Part shown: positions 1 to 10,584 of the stretch, piece by piece | Position numbering within the stretch: the stretch's first letter is position 1 | How the letters are laid out: each line of letters begins with the position of its first letter | Assembly: GCF_947242115.1 (NCBI RefSeq) | Contig: NC_074721.1 | Span: 35,251,754-35,315,753 of the forward strand | Length of the DNA: 64,000 nucleotides | From: Biomphalaria glabrata | Lineage: Eukaryota; Mollusca; Gastropoda; Planorbidae | Direction: 5' to 3' | Notes under the pieces: model-generated | Database searches by the model: none | Told to the model about the DNA's origin: nothing | What the model saw: the letters and a program-made list of their open reading frames with translations, nothing else | Position numbers and translations under genes: made by a program

Positions 1-2317
1 TGTCCCAGTACAGCAGATGTTCAGTAGACTCGAGAACCTCTTGCGGAGAGTATTTATAATAAGGGGGAGTGTCCTTACCGATCAATTTGTACGTCAAAGC
101 CAGGTGTTGGTGTATTAACTTTGCAACTTGGTTATGGCGACCTAGGTAGGCTGATTCTGATAGGGCTGGACATCCTGCCATAATGTGTTCAATCGACTCG
201 CCCACATTTCCACATTTTCGGCATTTGTCGACAACATTGAGTTTCAGGATATGCTTCTCGTAATTTTTTGTCCTGATAACTCTGTCCTGTATTGCTGTAA
301 GAAAGCCTTCTGTTTCAGGGTAGAGATGACCTGCTTTGAGCCATGTTAAGGAAGCAGCCTTGTCGATGTTGTCCCCATGTAATGAAGCCGGAAATTTTCA
401 GTGGAGTGTTTTTTCTTCCCATTGGCGAATCTCATGCCCTGCGTCGTCCAAACCGATATTGACATCAGCATTGTGTAGGTTCAGAGGGGTTGCATCGGAG
501 TCGTATTTCCGTAGGAAGGAAACTAATTTGTTGCTGGAGGCGAGCAGTTTTGATCGTATTTTTAAAACTTGCATCTTACACAATTTAAAGATGTTCTGCA
601 ATCCACGACCCCCATCCTTCCTGGGCAGGTATAACCTTATGGTGGAGGACTTGGGGTGTAGGCATCGAAACTTGGTTAGTAATTTTCTAGTGAGTCTGTC
701 AATGTCATGTAGGTCGGTGTCAGTCCATTTGATCACACCGAACGTGTAAAGGAGCACAGGGACGGCCCAGCTGTTTATTGCAGTGATGAGATTACTGCCA
801 GACAGTTTGGTGTTGAGGATTTTATTAACTCTTTGCCTATATTTGCCAAGAAAGTCCTCTTTTAATTTCTTATGGTTTATCTTGGCATTCTGGTTTATTC
901 CAAGATATTTATAAATAGAGGCGGAGTTCAATTCCTCGATGCCTTCAAATTCAATGTTTGTGTTCGTTGCCTTGCCCTTTTTAATGCTTATGATGCCACA
1001 CTTATCCAGGCCAAAAGACATACAGATATCGTCACTAAAGCATTTTACCGTTTTGATTAAGGTGTGTAATTTTTGCTCGGTTTCTGCATATAGTTTTAGA
1101 TCATCCATGTATAATAAGTGGGACACACATTTTGTACATTTAATGTCAACCCTAAAACCGTTTGTAGAGTCTTGGAGTAATGTAGATAGAGGATTAATCG
1201 CTAGGCAGAACCAGAGTGGAGATAGTGAGTCACCCTGGTATATACCTCTTCTTATGTGCACAGAACCTAGTTTATCACGATTAAGGTGCAGATTTATCTT
1301 CCAATTATTCATACAGACTTTCAATAGTTGTTTTATTCTTGGGTTGATTCTATGAATGTCCAGGGTTTTTAACCCCTGAAACGCGTGTGGTAGTTTAGCC
1401 TCTAAACATCAGAATTGTAATTCCATTGTTTATGTACTCATTGTAAAACAGCTCAGCACTTAAAGGTTAAAAGCCTATCATGCGGAACTGAGTCGAAAGC
1501 TTTTTTGTAGTCGATGTAACACATGTGTAAATTTCTCTTTCTTCTATTAGCTTGATGCAATATAATACCATCTATAGTTAGCTGTACTTTACAGCCCATC
1601 GACTCTTCAATGCAACCTTGTTGTTCATCTGCTAGTAGCTTATGGGCAGAACAAAATTTATACATTTTACTTTTTAAAAGTGAAGTTAATAGTTTATACA
1701 CCACTGACAGACAAGTGATAGGGCGATAGTTTGATGGTTGGTTCGGATCCCCTTTTTTGGGGAGGAGAGATGTTCTCCCTTCAGTGAGTTCCAACAGCAT
1801 TGAAGACGGTTCTGATATTAGCTCGTTAAAACTTGATGTTAGTGGTGCATGTACGGCTGTAAGTTTTTTCAGCCAAAAGTTGTGTGTATTGTCCGGTCCA
1901 GGAGCAGTCCAGTTGTGGGTTTTTGAAATAGCTGCGGAGACTTCCTCAGCTGTGAAATCCTCATCAGGCATTTCTGGTATTAGGTTGTTTTTAGTTTGGA
2001 TTTCCTCGATCCAGTCAGCCTGCACATTGTAATGTAGCGGGTCGGACCAAAGCGCCGCCCAGTAGTCGGTAAAGGAGCCGTGTTTAGTGCTATCAATGGT
2101 TTGAATTTTGTCAGCACCATTATCAGCTAGTTTACGGAAGAACTGTTTTCTCGTGTGCTGAAATAAAGCGTTATGCTCCTTTCTTTTGGTGGTTTCGTTG
2201 TAGCGCTTTAACCTAGCTCCCTTTAGTTTAGCTTTCTGTCTCAGAGTATCTTTCAAACATAAGAGTCGTGCGTGGCTATCACAGTCCGTCAATTTGATTC
2301 CAGTTGTTCTTAGTATT
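1..2317 (-). mobile_element. R2-like (RLE-type) LINE, RT and 3' half
   Basis: Minus-strand reverse transcriptase and C-terminal region of a non-LTR retrotransposon. Reading 2317 to 1: a linker rich in Lys/Arg, RT motifs including YRPITCLS (about 1715), CYIDYKKAFDSVPHD, GIYQGDSLSPLW (about 1240), the catalytic YMDD (about 1105), then a thumb region (SWAVPVLLYTFGVIKW), a CCHC knuckle of spacing C-x2-C-x8-H-x4-C (about 180-232) and an RHNQVAKL segment typical of the restriction-like endonuclease. The element runs off the left edge. The frame is open apart from a 94-bp insertion at 1373-1466 and one in-frame TGA at 398-400 where relatives usually carry Gly (TLH-stop-KFP). Its N-terminal part lies at 4338-5211. 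Motif order and the C-terminal CCHC plus endonuclease place it with R2/NeSL-like elements; the exact clade is not resolved. Confidence 0.85.
1373..1466. mobile_element. 94-bp TTAA-flanked MITE inside LINE RT
   Basis: A 94-bp segment flanked by direct TTAA copies at 1369-1372 and 1467-1470. Its ends are loosely inverted (CCCCTGAAACG versus CCTTTAAGTGC) and begin with CCYYT, like piggyBac-type termini. On the minus strand it interrupts the RT right after VPHDRLL and adds a stop. Taking out 94 bp plus one TTAA gives VPHDRLL-KTLDIHRINP, the expected RT continuity, so the boundaries are exact. Superfamily assignment (piggyBac-like) rests on the TTAA target and short end similarity only. Confidence 0.75.
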
Positions 2318-4337
2318 TGTGACAAGTCAAAAACTCGCTGTCAGAGTCACTCAAATTTATCACAGCATTAATTATTATTTTTCCTTATTTATTTATTTTA
2401 TTTCAATTATTTCCCCGTCCTAACCCCAATTTCTTCACCCGCGCCACCTTTTTCTCCTCCAGGCTAGACTTAGTTGACCACATTGGAGATAGCGAAGGCG
2501 CGTCCTTTCATTTATCTGCCCTTGATCGGGGAAAGGTAAACACCCTATCTCTTTTGTCTTGCCCGCCGGATGTCTGAAGGACAGTCGCGGTTGACACCAC
2601 CTTGGTTTGAATGCAAGCTAATCCTTCTCCCCCCCCCCTCTCTCACGTCTCTCTTTGATCTAAGAGATTACCCTGGTCGACACACCGCGTTATATTCCAA
2701 GGTGCGGTTCCCACCTCGAGTCAAATCCACCCACGTGTAAGATAAATCTTAGCCTAGGGCATTTCCTGTGTCCGGCCGCACTTTCCAGGCTTATATAAAG
2801 TAAACCAACTCAAATCAGACCCTCTTTCATTTCTCATTCGAGCTGAGCTATCGAGTCTGGACTATATCACTCATTCTTTCTCCTAGAGGAATACCTGGTG
2901 GTAAGCCGAACTTAATCACAAGTTCCATCTCAATTACTTTGTGCTATTTCCATTGGATATTATCATGTGTATTTTGCTTAGTTCATTTATATTTAATTAG
3001 TGCACTGTGTATTTCTCACTGGCGTAAGTAGAAAACATAAACATGTCCTATGTATTTATTTATGTATTGCATTAATCTATTAATGCTATGTTGCTCGATT
3101 GATAGTTGATGCAACCATGTATATACTTGTACATCTTATTTTATTTTCTTTATCTCGGCTGACAACCGTGATAATTTTACTAGCGCACTGATACTGCGTT
3201 TAGAGAAGATATATGAATTATCTCCCCTTTACTCATTTTACTCTAAGGAGAGTTGCGCCGCTTGAAGGGACATTCAAGCACGCTCCATTGTTCTCGACCC
3301 ACGGTCATATGCAAACAAAGCGTCTCGGTCACTGACCACCGCCCAACTCACCCCCCCCCCTTTTCTTTCACTATCCACCTGTGGTGTTTATTTGAGATTA
3401 TTATTTCCCCTGCTATGTACATTTTTATATTATTACTTTCCCTTTTATGTACATTTTATATTGCTACTATCAGCCATCTATTATTCCAAACCCCATTTGT
3501 CATCTTCTCCCAATTATGCTCTAAAGCAATTTTACCAATCTGACGAATGCACCTCAGTGGAGGGCATCGATAAGATGCATGAGAGACATGTCCTAACTTG
3601 TCTTTGTTTATCCGCAGCCTCCCTCAGGTGTCTGCCTATTTATTTGCTGTTGCGGTTCAGTGTCTACACGACACTACTCAACTCTACTACTTGGCGCTAT
3701 CGGCATTGCCCGCCTATTCGACAGCCCACCTGTCAAGCTATTAGGTGCGACGTCCCTATGGGCTCAGGTCTGTGTGAGACGTCATAGCTACGCCAACCCT
3801 CTGCAACTCACTGGACATATCCTGTCAACTACGCTGCCCACGGCAGATCCGCTCTGCCCGCAGTAACCTTGTGCCCACGGTAGCCGGACACCCGCCCTAC
3901 TGTGCCCACTACAGATAATAGATTTTGGGGATTGAGACTCCACAAGAACTATATCGCCGGCGTCCCTCTATCCGCTAGAGCGCCACCTCCAGCTGCAGAA
4001 CCTCAAGCCAGGACACAGCCAGCTGCGACATCAACAGGAATACCAGCTAAGTCAGAGGACAAAGTGACATACTCTCTTATTATGTGCAAGAGTGATGATT
4101 AAACATAGGATATACTAGAGATAGATGCAAACCCTCCCCCTTTTATTATTATATGTATATTTATGTAAATAAATATCCTTTATTTTAACTTTTGTATCTA
4201 TCTTTCATTGCTTTGTCTCGTTGCGTGTCTGCTCCCGATTCACATGCTGATAAGTGGGGGTGTGATTGCTTTCAAAAATAATCATCCCCTAGACATAAAA
4301 CGTGCCAAACACACGTCACATTTCCCCACCTGTCACA
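2318..4337. mobile_element. Long solo-LTR-like element (TG...CA, 5-bp TSD)
   Basis: A 2020-bp fossil bounded by TGTGACA at 2318 and TGTCACA at 4337 and flanked by GTATT at 2313-2317 and 4338-4342. TG...CA ends, a short terminal inverted repeat and a 5-bp target duplication are LTR-retrotransposon hallmarks. It has a TATATAAAG box near 2792 and an AATAAA near 4168 on the plus strand, consistent with a promoter and polyadenylation signal in a plus-orientated LTR. No gag or pol similarity was seen inside, so a long solo LTR (probably Gypsy-type) is the simplest reading; a non-autonomous LTR derivative is the alternative. It inserted into the R2-like LINE and is younger than it. Confidence 0.7.
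2790..2799 (+). promoter_or_regulatory. TATA box of the LTR-like element
   Basis: TATATAAAG within an otherwise mixed sequence about 470 bp from the left end of the 2318-4337 element; the position suits a U3 promoter. Motif only. Confidence 0.4.
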
Positions 4338-5211
4338 GTATTGTCTTCATTTTGTTAAGTATTTTCGCGGAATGGTTGTTTCCCAGATATTGTCCAATTG
4401 TATCCAATTGGCTCCTCAGTTGATTAATATTGTCTTCAAGGCGCCTTTTCCATGCTGGCACATGTTGTTTTGGTCTTTGATTAATTGGGCCTAGCTCGAA
4501 GGTCTTTTGTCCAGAGAGCTCCGTGACAGCCACAGCGGCGCAGTATATAGCGAGGTGTGTCTCAAACAAGTTTCTTGGTGTTTCAAAATGGTTGGCTAAG
4601 ACTTTATTTATTTCGTTAATATATGTGTTTGTCTCTTTCTTGACGTTTAGCTTGGGGATACGAGGCCTAGAGTTAAGATTGGTGTTTTTATAACGGTCTA
4701 TAAGATTAGAAAATTTTGAGTGTAGCTCATTGCTTATTGCCGATGTTGGGTCATTCTCTTGTTGGTTGGGTGTTCTACTAATGTCTTCGTTGGTCGGCTG
4801 TGTGGGCGTGTCGTTTATATCTGAGATGAGCTCTTGTGTATGAAGCTCATGACCTACTTCCCTTCTTATCACGTCAATTTCTGCAGGGGTCAAATAACAT
4901 TTTTTAATTATTACAGATCTTCTGTCTACAACATTCTGCTCTGTAAGGTTTAGATTAGGGTATAATTTGTTAAATTCCAGGGAGAGTTTTTGCCTATAAC
5001 CTGGGAGAGGTTTATCATCACAAATGTTTACACGGAAGAACGATTTGATAATGTCTATATTCATTTCTCTCGTCCATTTGATCCTTTTGGCTCCTCTTGT
5101 TCTACCACCAACAGCACCTCTCAATTGTGTGGGGTGCGAGTCAGGGAGTAGACCGACCTCTTGTGTTTGGTCATGAGGTTGTGAATTACCCTCAGTAAAC
5201 ACTCGACTCAT
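4338..5211 (-). mobile_element. R2-like LINE, N-terminal part
   Basis: An ORF starting ATG at 5211 carries a Myb-like segment (IKWTREMNIDIIKSFF, residues about 44-59), a polar middle, and a WKRRLEDNINQLRSQL segment near its end. In molluscan R2-like LINEs such an N-terminal region precedes the RT. The frame reaches ...KMKTIL and meets the boundary of the TG...CA insertion at 4337; the continuation ILRTTGI... begins at 2317 in the same frame. It is therefore the 5' part of the LINE at 1-2317, displaced about 2 kb by a later insertion. The few hundred bases above 5211 may be its 5' UTR; no end could be fixed. Confidence 0.8.
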
Positions 5212-6080
5212 TGGTGAATAATATTTACCGCCTAATTTATTTCATATTCATCACTGTCCTGGAAGAAGCAATGGGTCCGTTCTATTTCCTCAAAATTCAA
5301 AAATGAAGATAAAAAAAATGAACGTGCGTTGACTGGTTTATTTTGATCTACTGTCTCAGTAAACAAGCTTTTTAGATCTAGGTCTAGTAATCATGGAAGT
5401 GACGCAGCGAAAATGGCGTCCCTAGCCTAGGATAAGAAGTGATCTTAAAACTAAGAAAGTTTTCAAACCCAATGCATGAAAACATCCTAAATACATGCAG
5501 ACCTACAACCATGTAGCAGTACTTCAGTATTTGTCAGTAGCCACTGTGTCCTCAGTATATATATATATATATATATATTATCATCCTCTGTGTCATCAGT
5601 AGCTGTGTCATCAGTATACGTGTCAGCATTAGTGATGGGCAAAAGTTAACTTAAAAGTTAGAAACTTTTAGTTTAACGGTGAAGTCTGCATTTGAAGAGA
5701 GATTGGTGAAGTAAGATGCTGGTAGAAGCTATTGAGCCAATATCTGCACTTGTACGTAGCAGCAGTATAAATGTTGTTAAAGCTTCTATGTAATATTATG
5801 ATTGAGGTTGTTCAGAATTTTCAATTTCACGTGGTGGTGTTTAATTTCTGTTGGTTTATAGTGGTAATGTGATAAGCGTGTAAGGTCAATTATTAAGTGA
5901 TTTTAATTTATTTGCGGTAAACGAAAATTTATTGCCTGCAAGAACATCAAGCACACCCATTTTATATCTTAGACCTTAGATGAAGCCGAAGCTTATGATA
6001 GATAAGTCTTTAGACCTATATCTAAAGTTAGGCCTAAGCGCATTAGGATAGCCGACTCTACACACACAAAAATTCATCCA
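5212..6080. other. AT-rich flank and start of composite repeat
   Basis: No coding region recognised. From about 5515 the sequence has degenerate iterations of TGTCATCAGT-like units, a (TA)n run at about 5557-5578, and a GATGGGCAAAAGTTAACTT segment at about 5635. The same series of modules recurs at 28110-28400, so this is the left part of a dispersed repeat rather than unique DNA. Confidence 0.5.
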
Positions 6081-6150
6081 CAACTGCCCAAAAAGTAAAT
6101 AGACTGTGTGTCCGACTGATTATAACAGCCTGGTCAGATAGACGTATAGC

Positions 6151-6311
6151 TGCCTGGTCATGCGGTTTGCGCGCTGGACTGTCGTTCGGACTTATCGATG
6201 GTCCGGGGTTCAAACCCTGCCCGCTCCCATCCCCCGTCGTCCTGCGGGAGGTTTGGACTAGGAAGTAAATTATATTAAACTCTGAAGGAACATGCGAAGC
6301 ATTTTACAAAG
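6151..6311 (+). repeat. SINE family 1, copy 1 (tRNA-derived)
   Basis: A tRNA-like head with A-box-like TGCGGTTTGCGCGCTGG and B-box GGTTCAAACCC, then a conserved body (CCCGTCGTCCTGCGGGAGG) and tail GAAGGAACATGCGAAG. Three more copies are in the window (7420-7600 minus, 22145-22318 plus, 61368-61521 minus). A related segment at about 8510-8600 lacks this insertion. Confidence 0.8.
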
Positions 6312-6334
6312 GCACACATATAGGTCAAGTCAAG

Positions 6335-6495
6335 TCTAGTGTACTGTAGTGTGCTGTAGTGTACTGTAGTGTACTGTAGTGTGCTGTAGTGTACTGAAGT
6401 GTGCTGTAGTGTACTGAAGTGTACTGTAGTGTGCTGTAGTGTACTGAAGTGTACTGTAGTGTGCTGTAGTGTACTGAAGTGTACTGTAGTGTGCA
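6335..6495. repeat. 10-bp minisatellite (GTGTACTGTA)n
   Basis: About 15 tandem units alternating GTGTACTGTA, GTGTGCTGTA and GTGTACTGAA, directly after the SINE at 6151. The homologous segment at about 8583 has a single GTGTACTATA, so the array expanded locally. ORFs across it are artefacts of the repeat. Confidence 0.85.
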
Positions 6496-7419
6496 GTCGA
6501 TGGTGACAAGGCAAACTGCGTTTTTTTCCCTTGTGCATTATGCCTTTGTGTTTGTTGTATTTTGAGTAGTCCGACAAGAAAAGAACACATTGATCTAGTT
6601 CAGTGATGGGCAAACAGTTTGAACAGCGGGGTAAAAAAATGAAAAGAAAAATTGTGACGGGCCAATAATGTTTTATTTAAAAAATACAGAAATTTAACTT
6701 CAAAATGAATGATATCTCAATAGAGCTAAAACTAAGGCTGTATGAAGCTGTGAGATTTTTCGATAATCGTTCTTCTTAAATTGAATCAGCTTCGGACATA
6801 GTAATTATCAAAATTAACTGAGTAGTTCATCCGTCAGAGGTTTTTCTTTAAAATGTTTTTTTTTAAAAGGAAACCTCAGAATTTGCGCTATGCAATTTTA
6901 GCTTTGTCATCCTAGGAATCCTTGGGCCTTAGGCGTCTTTTCTTTGCCTCTTTTTTGGGGGGGCTTTATATACCTTTTTTGGGTTCTCCTGCCTCTTTTG
7001 TGGGCTTTTTTTAATTGCATCAATTAGTTTGGATCGGTCATGTAGTCATGTGTAGCAATGACCCTTACATAATAAATCTGTTCCATTAGAAATATTTTTA
7101 CCAATTGTTTTTGTTTAGCTTTTAGATTTCTCAGTGCGCTATGATCCTATCACTTGCCAGGACCAGTTGTGAAAGGGAAAGGGAAGCATGGGTTGAATGT
7201 TTCATTATTCGTTTTTTTTTTAATGTTCCCTCAGGGCTCGAGTCCTCAAGGGGACTAATTCAACTTATACAACCACATCTGTCAAATATGATTTCTTTCC
7301 CTTGATCAAGATACCAAATAAAATTAATTTACTACCAATAGTTAATTAACTAATTGGTAAATATTTTTTTCCATTGATTCTTGTGTTTTCTGGTAAAAGA
7401 AATAATTGTGCAAAATTTG

Positions 7420-7600
7420 TAAAAATGTTTGTAAAATGTTTTACATGTTTCGGATGTTCCTTCAGAGTTGAAGATAGTTTACTTCCTATTCCAAACCTCT
7501 CGCAGGACGACGGGGAATGGGAGCGGGCAGGGTTTGAACCCTCGACCGTCGATAAATCTGAACGACAGTCCAGTGCGCAAACCGCACGACCAGGCAGCCA
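7420..7600 (-). repeat. SINE family 1, copy 2
   Basis: Reverse-complement copy of the SINE at 6151: B box seen as GGGTTTGAACCC, body CAGGACGACGGGGAATGGG, head at the right end. It lies inside the hAT-like element and splits a module otherwise continuous in the copy at 41880-42000. Confidence 0.8.
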
Positions 7601-8134
7601 TCCAAATTTCAGCTTAATCCGAGTTTGTTTGTGGGAGAAGTAACGTGTACTGCGGCTCTTTCTATATTTTTTTGAACAATCAGGGACTTCTGATGGCGCC
7701 GGAAGTATGTCTGGATGACACAGGGAACTGGCAACAAGAGCCTTTATAAAAGTTGTCGAGATAAATGAACTGAACTTGTACGACTGTAACTCATTATTAA
7801 CCAACAAATCTCTGTAATAAGGTGTTGAACCCGGGACTCGTGACGTTGATTGCTGAAGTTGATTGCGTTTAAAACTGTAAATGTCCTTAAATCACAGTCG
7901 ATGAGCCACCTCACCTCACCTATCTCTAAGTCTTGTGAACTGTTGGGGCACCACACAAGATATGTTGACCTTTTTTCTCCATCCCTCTCTGAGTTTTGTC
8001 TTCGATAGAATTTTTATTCAGTTAGAGCCTGTCCATTCTTTAATGTTGTCATCCCATGGCTTTCCCTATCTACCTCTTCTTTTTTTTCTGTTACTGAAGG
8101 AAGGTCTTTGCGAGGAGCCCTGTGAACCTTGTGA

Positions 8135-8210
8135 TGTAGCTCTTGAGTTTAAGTTTGCCTTTATTTTCTCTAACTAATGTCAGGTACCCTTTAGATTTGG
8201 CTGGAATCAA
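8135..8210 (-). repeat. SINE family 2, old fragment
   Basis: Contains CTCTAACTAATGTCAGGTACCC, the conserved body of SINE family 2 in reverse orientation. The equivalent fragment occurs at 28632-28735 in a matching context, so it predates duplication of the surrounding repeat. Confidence 0.55.
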
Positions 8211-8887
8211 GGGCGTGCTTACACCAAAATAGAGTTTAGGCTACTCTTAAAACTCTAATAATAAAACAATTGAGTGAAGCATAGTGATTAACATTTGCAA
8301 TACTACTCCAATGTTTCATCAGGTATTACATTGAGAATGAAATTTGTACTTTATATTTTTTTTTATTTCAAAACATGTAACGGGCCGTATTAAACCTTTT
8401 CGGATCAGGCCAGAGTTGGCCCGCGGGCCGTAGTTTGCCCATTTGTGGTCTAGTTAGTCAAGAATGTACGTACATCTGCTTTACACTCAAATAGTTACAC
8501 ACCCTCCCTGCCCAAAAAGTAAACAGACTGTTGGTCCAACTGATTATAACAACCTGGTCAGATAGACGTACACATGTAGGCCTAGTGTACTATAGTTTGT
8601 AATCCATATGTTAATGAGACCACCCCGTGTTTTTTTTTCCTTGCGGATTATGTAGTAGTGTATGTTAAGAGTTAGATATGAAAAGAACAAATTGATCTAG
8701 TTGTCAAGTATTTGAACGTAGATATACCTTTACATTAAAATAGTTGCACTGGTCAAATGTTTCTTACAACTCAAGAAATTTCGTTCCTATTTCTTTGCTG
8801 AAAGATTTATTCCATTTATGAGATTATAAACTTAAAGATTTTCCGTTATATAACAAGTCAATATAATTTAAAAGAAAATAAAGTTAC

Positions 8888-9362
8888 TGTCAGGGAGAGG
8901 TATGGCGAGAATGAATGTTAGTTTGATATTTTGGTATGATTGTTATATCCCCTTGTTATGAATGCTAAGTGTTGCACGTGTTGTGAACTGAGTGATTAAG
9001 TCTTCGTTGAATGTGCGAGAGAATGTGTTAGTCAGTAAGGTCTTGCTCCCGGTCCAGGAAGGTTGGACGTTTACTTCCTGGACTGGTATTTATGTATTTA
9101 TAAGTTGATGGACTGGTGTTTTGTTTATTAATATTTACTTGAGCAATATTGGATATTAAAATATTGATATATTCTTGGAGATTTGGAGTTGGAGTTGATG
9201 TGTAGGCTATCTAGTGGTAACTGTTCTTATTTGAGTAATTAAACAAGTATTGTTAAGTGTTATTGAGGATTCATACCCCTAGCGAGCATAGTCAACAAGA
9301 ACAAGAGACAAGCAGAGCATTGCAGCAGTATATATATATATATAAAAATTAGAACCCTGACA
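8888..9362 (+). repeat. 5' LTR of the 8888-13003 element
   Basis: Begins TGTCAGGGAGAGG and ends CCCTGACA (8-bp terminal inverted repeat). It carries a (TA)n run close to its right end, also present in the partner LTR. The near-identity of the pair dates the insertion as young. Confidence 0.8.
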
Positions 9363-9879
9363 TCTGGAGGCTTCGTCCGGGCAGGTATCGTTGTACCTGT
9401 TACCTGTATTATTAAACACCAGTGTATTAACCGGTGTACTAATACAGTATTATTCTTGACATCTATCTGAGGGCTAGTCCGGGCAGGTCAGTTATACCTG
9501 TTATGTCATTCGTCACGTTGAAGAAGTCGATAAGAAAATAAAGAATAAGCAACACAAGCAAAGAAAAGGATACCGAATTTTTTGAGCTTCGTCTGGTCTG
9601 GGACAGTAACTATTGTACATGACATTGTCTACTGAAGTTGGATTCAAGGCAATCTGTAGTATTTGTAACCTACTACTCGTTGACATTTTTGGGCCTCGTT
9701 CGGCCAGTATTTGAGAGTCTCTTGACACAAATTGAAGGACTTGACATTGTTTACATTTTTGAGAACACGGAGGAACTATTTTTTTTCGCCATCAACACGT
9801 TATTGTTGAAGTCAAGGTCATTGACTAATGTGGACTTGTAGCTACTTCTTGTATACCGGAGGTCATTGCGTCACCCACC

Positions 9880-10035
9880 ATTTAAAGGGACATCACCATT
9901 TAATGAGACACTACTAGTACTACTACTACTTACTTACTATTGGATAATGGGATTTAGAGACATCGCCATTTAAAGAGACATCGCCATTTAGATACATCAC
10001 CATTTAAAGGGACATCACCATTTAAAGAGACACTA
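9880..10035. repeat. CATTTAAAGGGACATCAC degenerate tandem repeat
   Basis: Five or six imperfect iterations of GGGACATCACCATTTAA and related units, mixed with ACTACTACT runs, in the leader of the LTR element. Confidence 0.6.
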
Positions 10036-10584
10036 CTATTACTAGTTTTCACTTACTATTGGATTATTCTGCATGAATGCAATTACTCAAGTAATCGTGA
10101 TTTATCTACCTTTGCTACATTGATGTTGGATTATTATTGTACTACCTGACTAGATAATCTTTTTTTTTATGCACCCATATTATTACTATTAGTATCATAT
10201 CAATGTTTGAATAATTTTGTTTTGTATTTGTTTCATTCTCTAAATCTGCTGTGAGTCATAAAGCGTTTACAAGGAGGCCGAACAGCGACCTGACACTCCA
10301 GAAGTTCTATATTCTTAAAGCAACACTGTCGTGTGGGAAGAGTTGTCATTTCTTTCCTGGCATCAGACACAGATAAGTTGAGTTTTCTTTTGTCTGTTGT
10401 ATAGGGCATTCAGGGTCGAGTGTACATTGCCTTTTCAGTAGGGGAGATAAAGGGTGAAATTTTTTTTTTTGTTGATCTCTTTTATAATTTATTGTCTTAT
10501 GTAAATTGAACGTTACTTGTTAACTTAACCTTTATAAGTTAATTTACGCTTATTCAGTAATATTTCTTATTATTTGTGATTACC

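Larger units (their letters stand above)
6601..8447. mobile_element. hAT-like non-autonomous element
   Basis: Terminal inverted repeats CAGTGATGGGCAAAC (left) and CACAAATGGGCAAAC as reverse complement of the right end agree at 12 of 15 positions. Flanks are ATCTAGTT (6593-6600) and GTCTAGTT (8448-8455), a near-perfect 8-bp duplication as expected for hAT. A related uninterrupted site lies at about 8693-8705 (GATCTAGTT followed directly by GTCAAG). No transposase reading frame was recognised. A SINE family 1 copy (7420-7600, minus) and an old SINE family 2 fragment (about 8135-8210) sit inside. Confidence 0.65.

Noticed and set aside
4208-4423. 71-codon plus-strand ORF across the right end of the LTR-like element
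   Set aside because: It crosses the insertion boundary at 4337, so it cannot be an ancestral gene.
6275-6613. Two overlapping minus-strand ORFs of HTTVHFSTLQ-type repeats
   Set aside because: They are translations of the 10-bp minisatellite plus a SINE tail, with no start context or partner exons.
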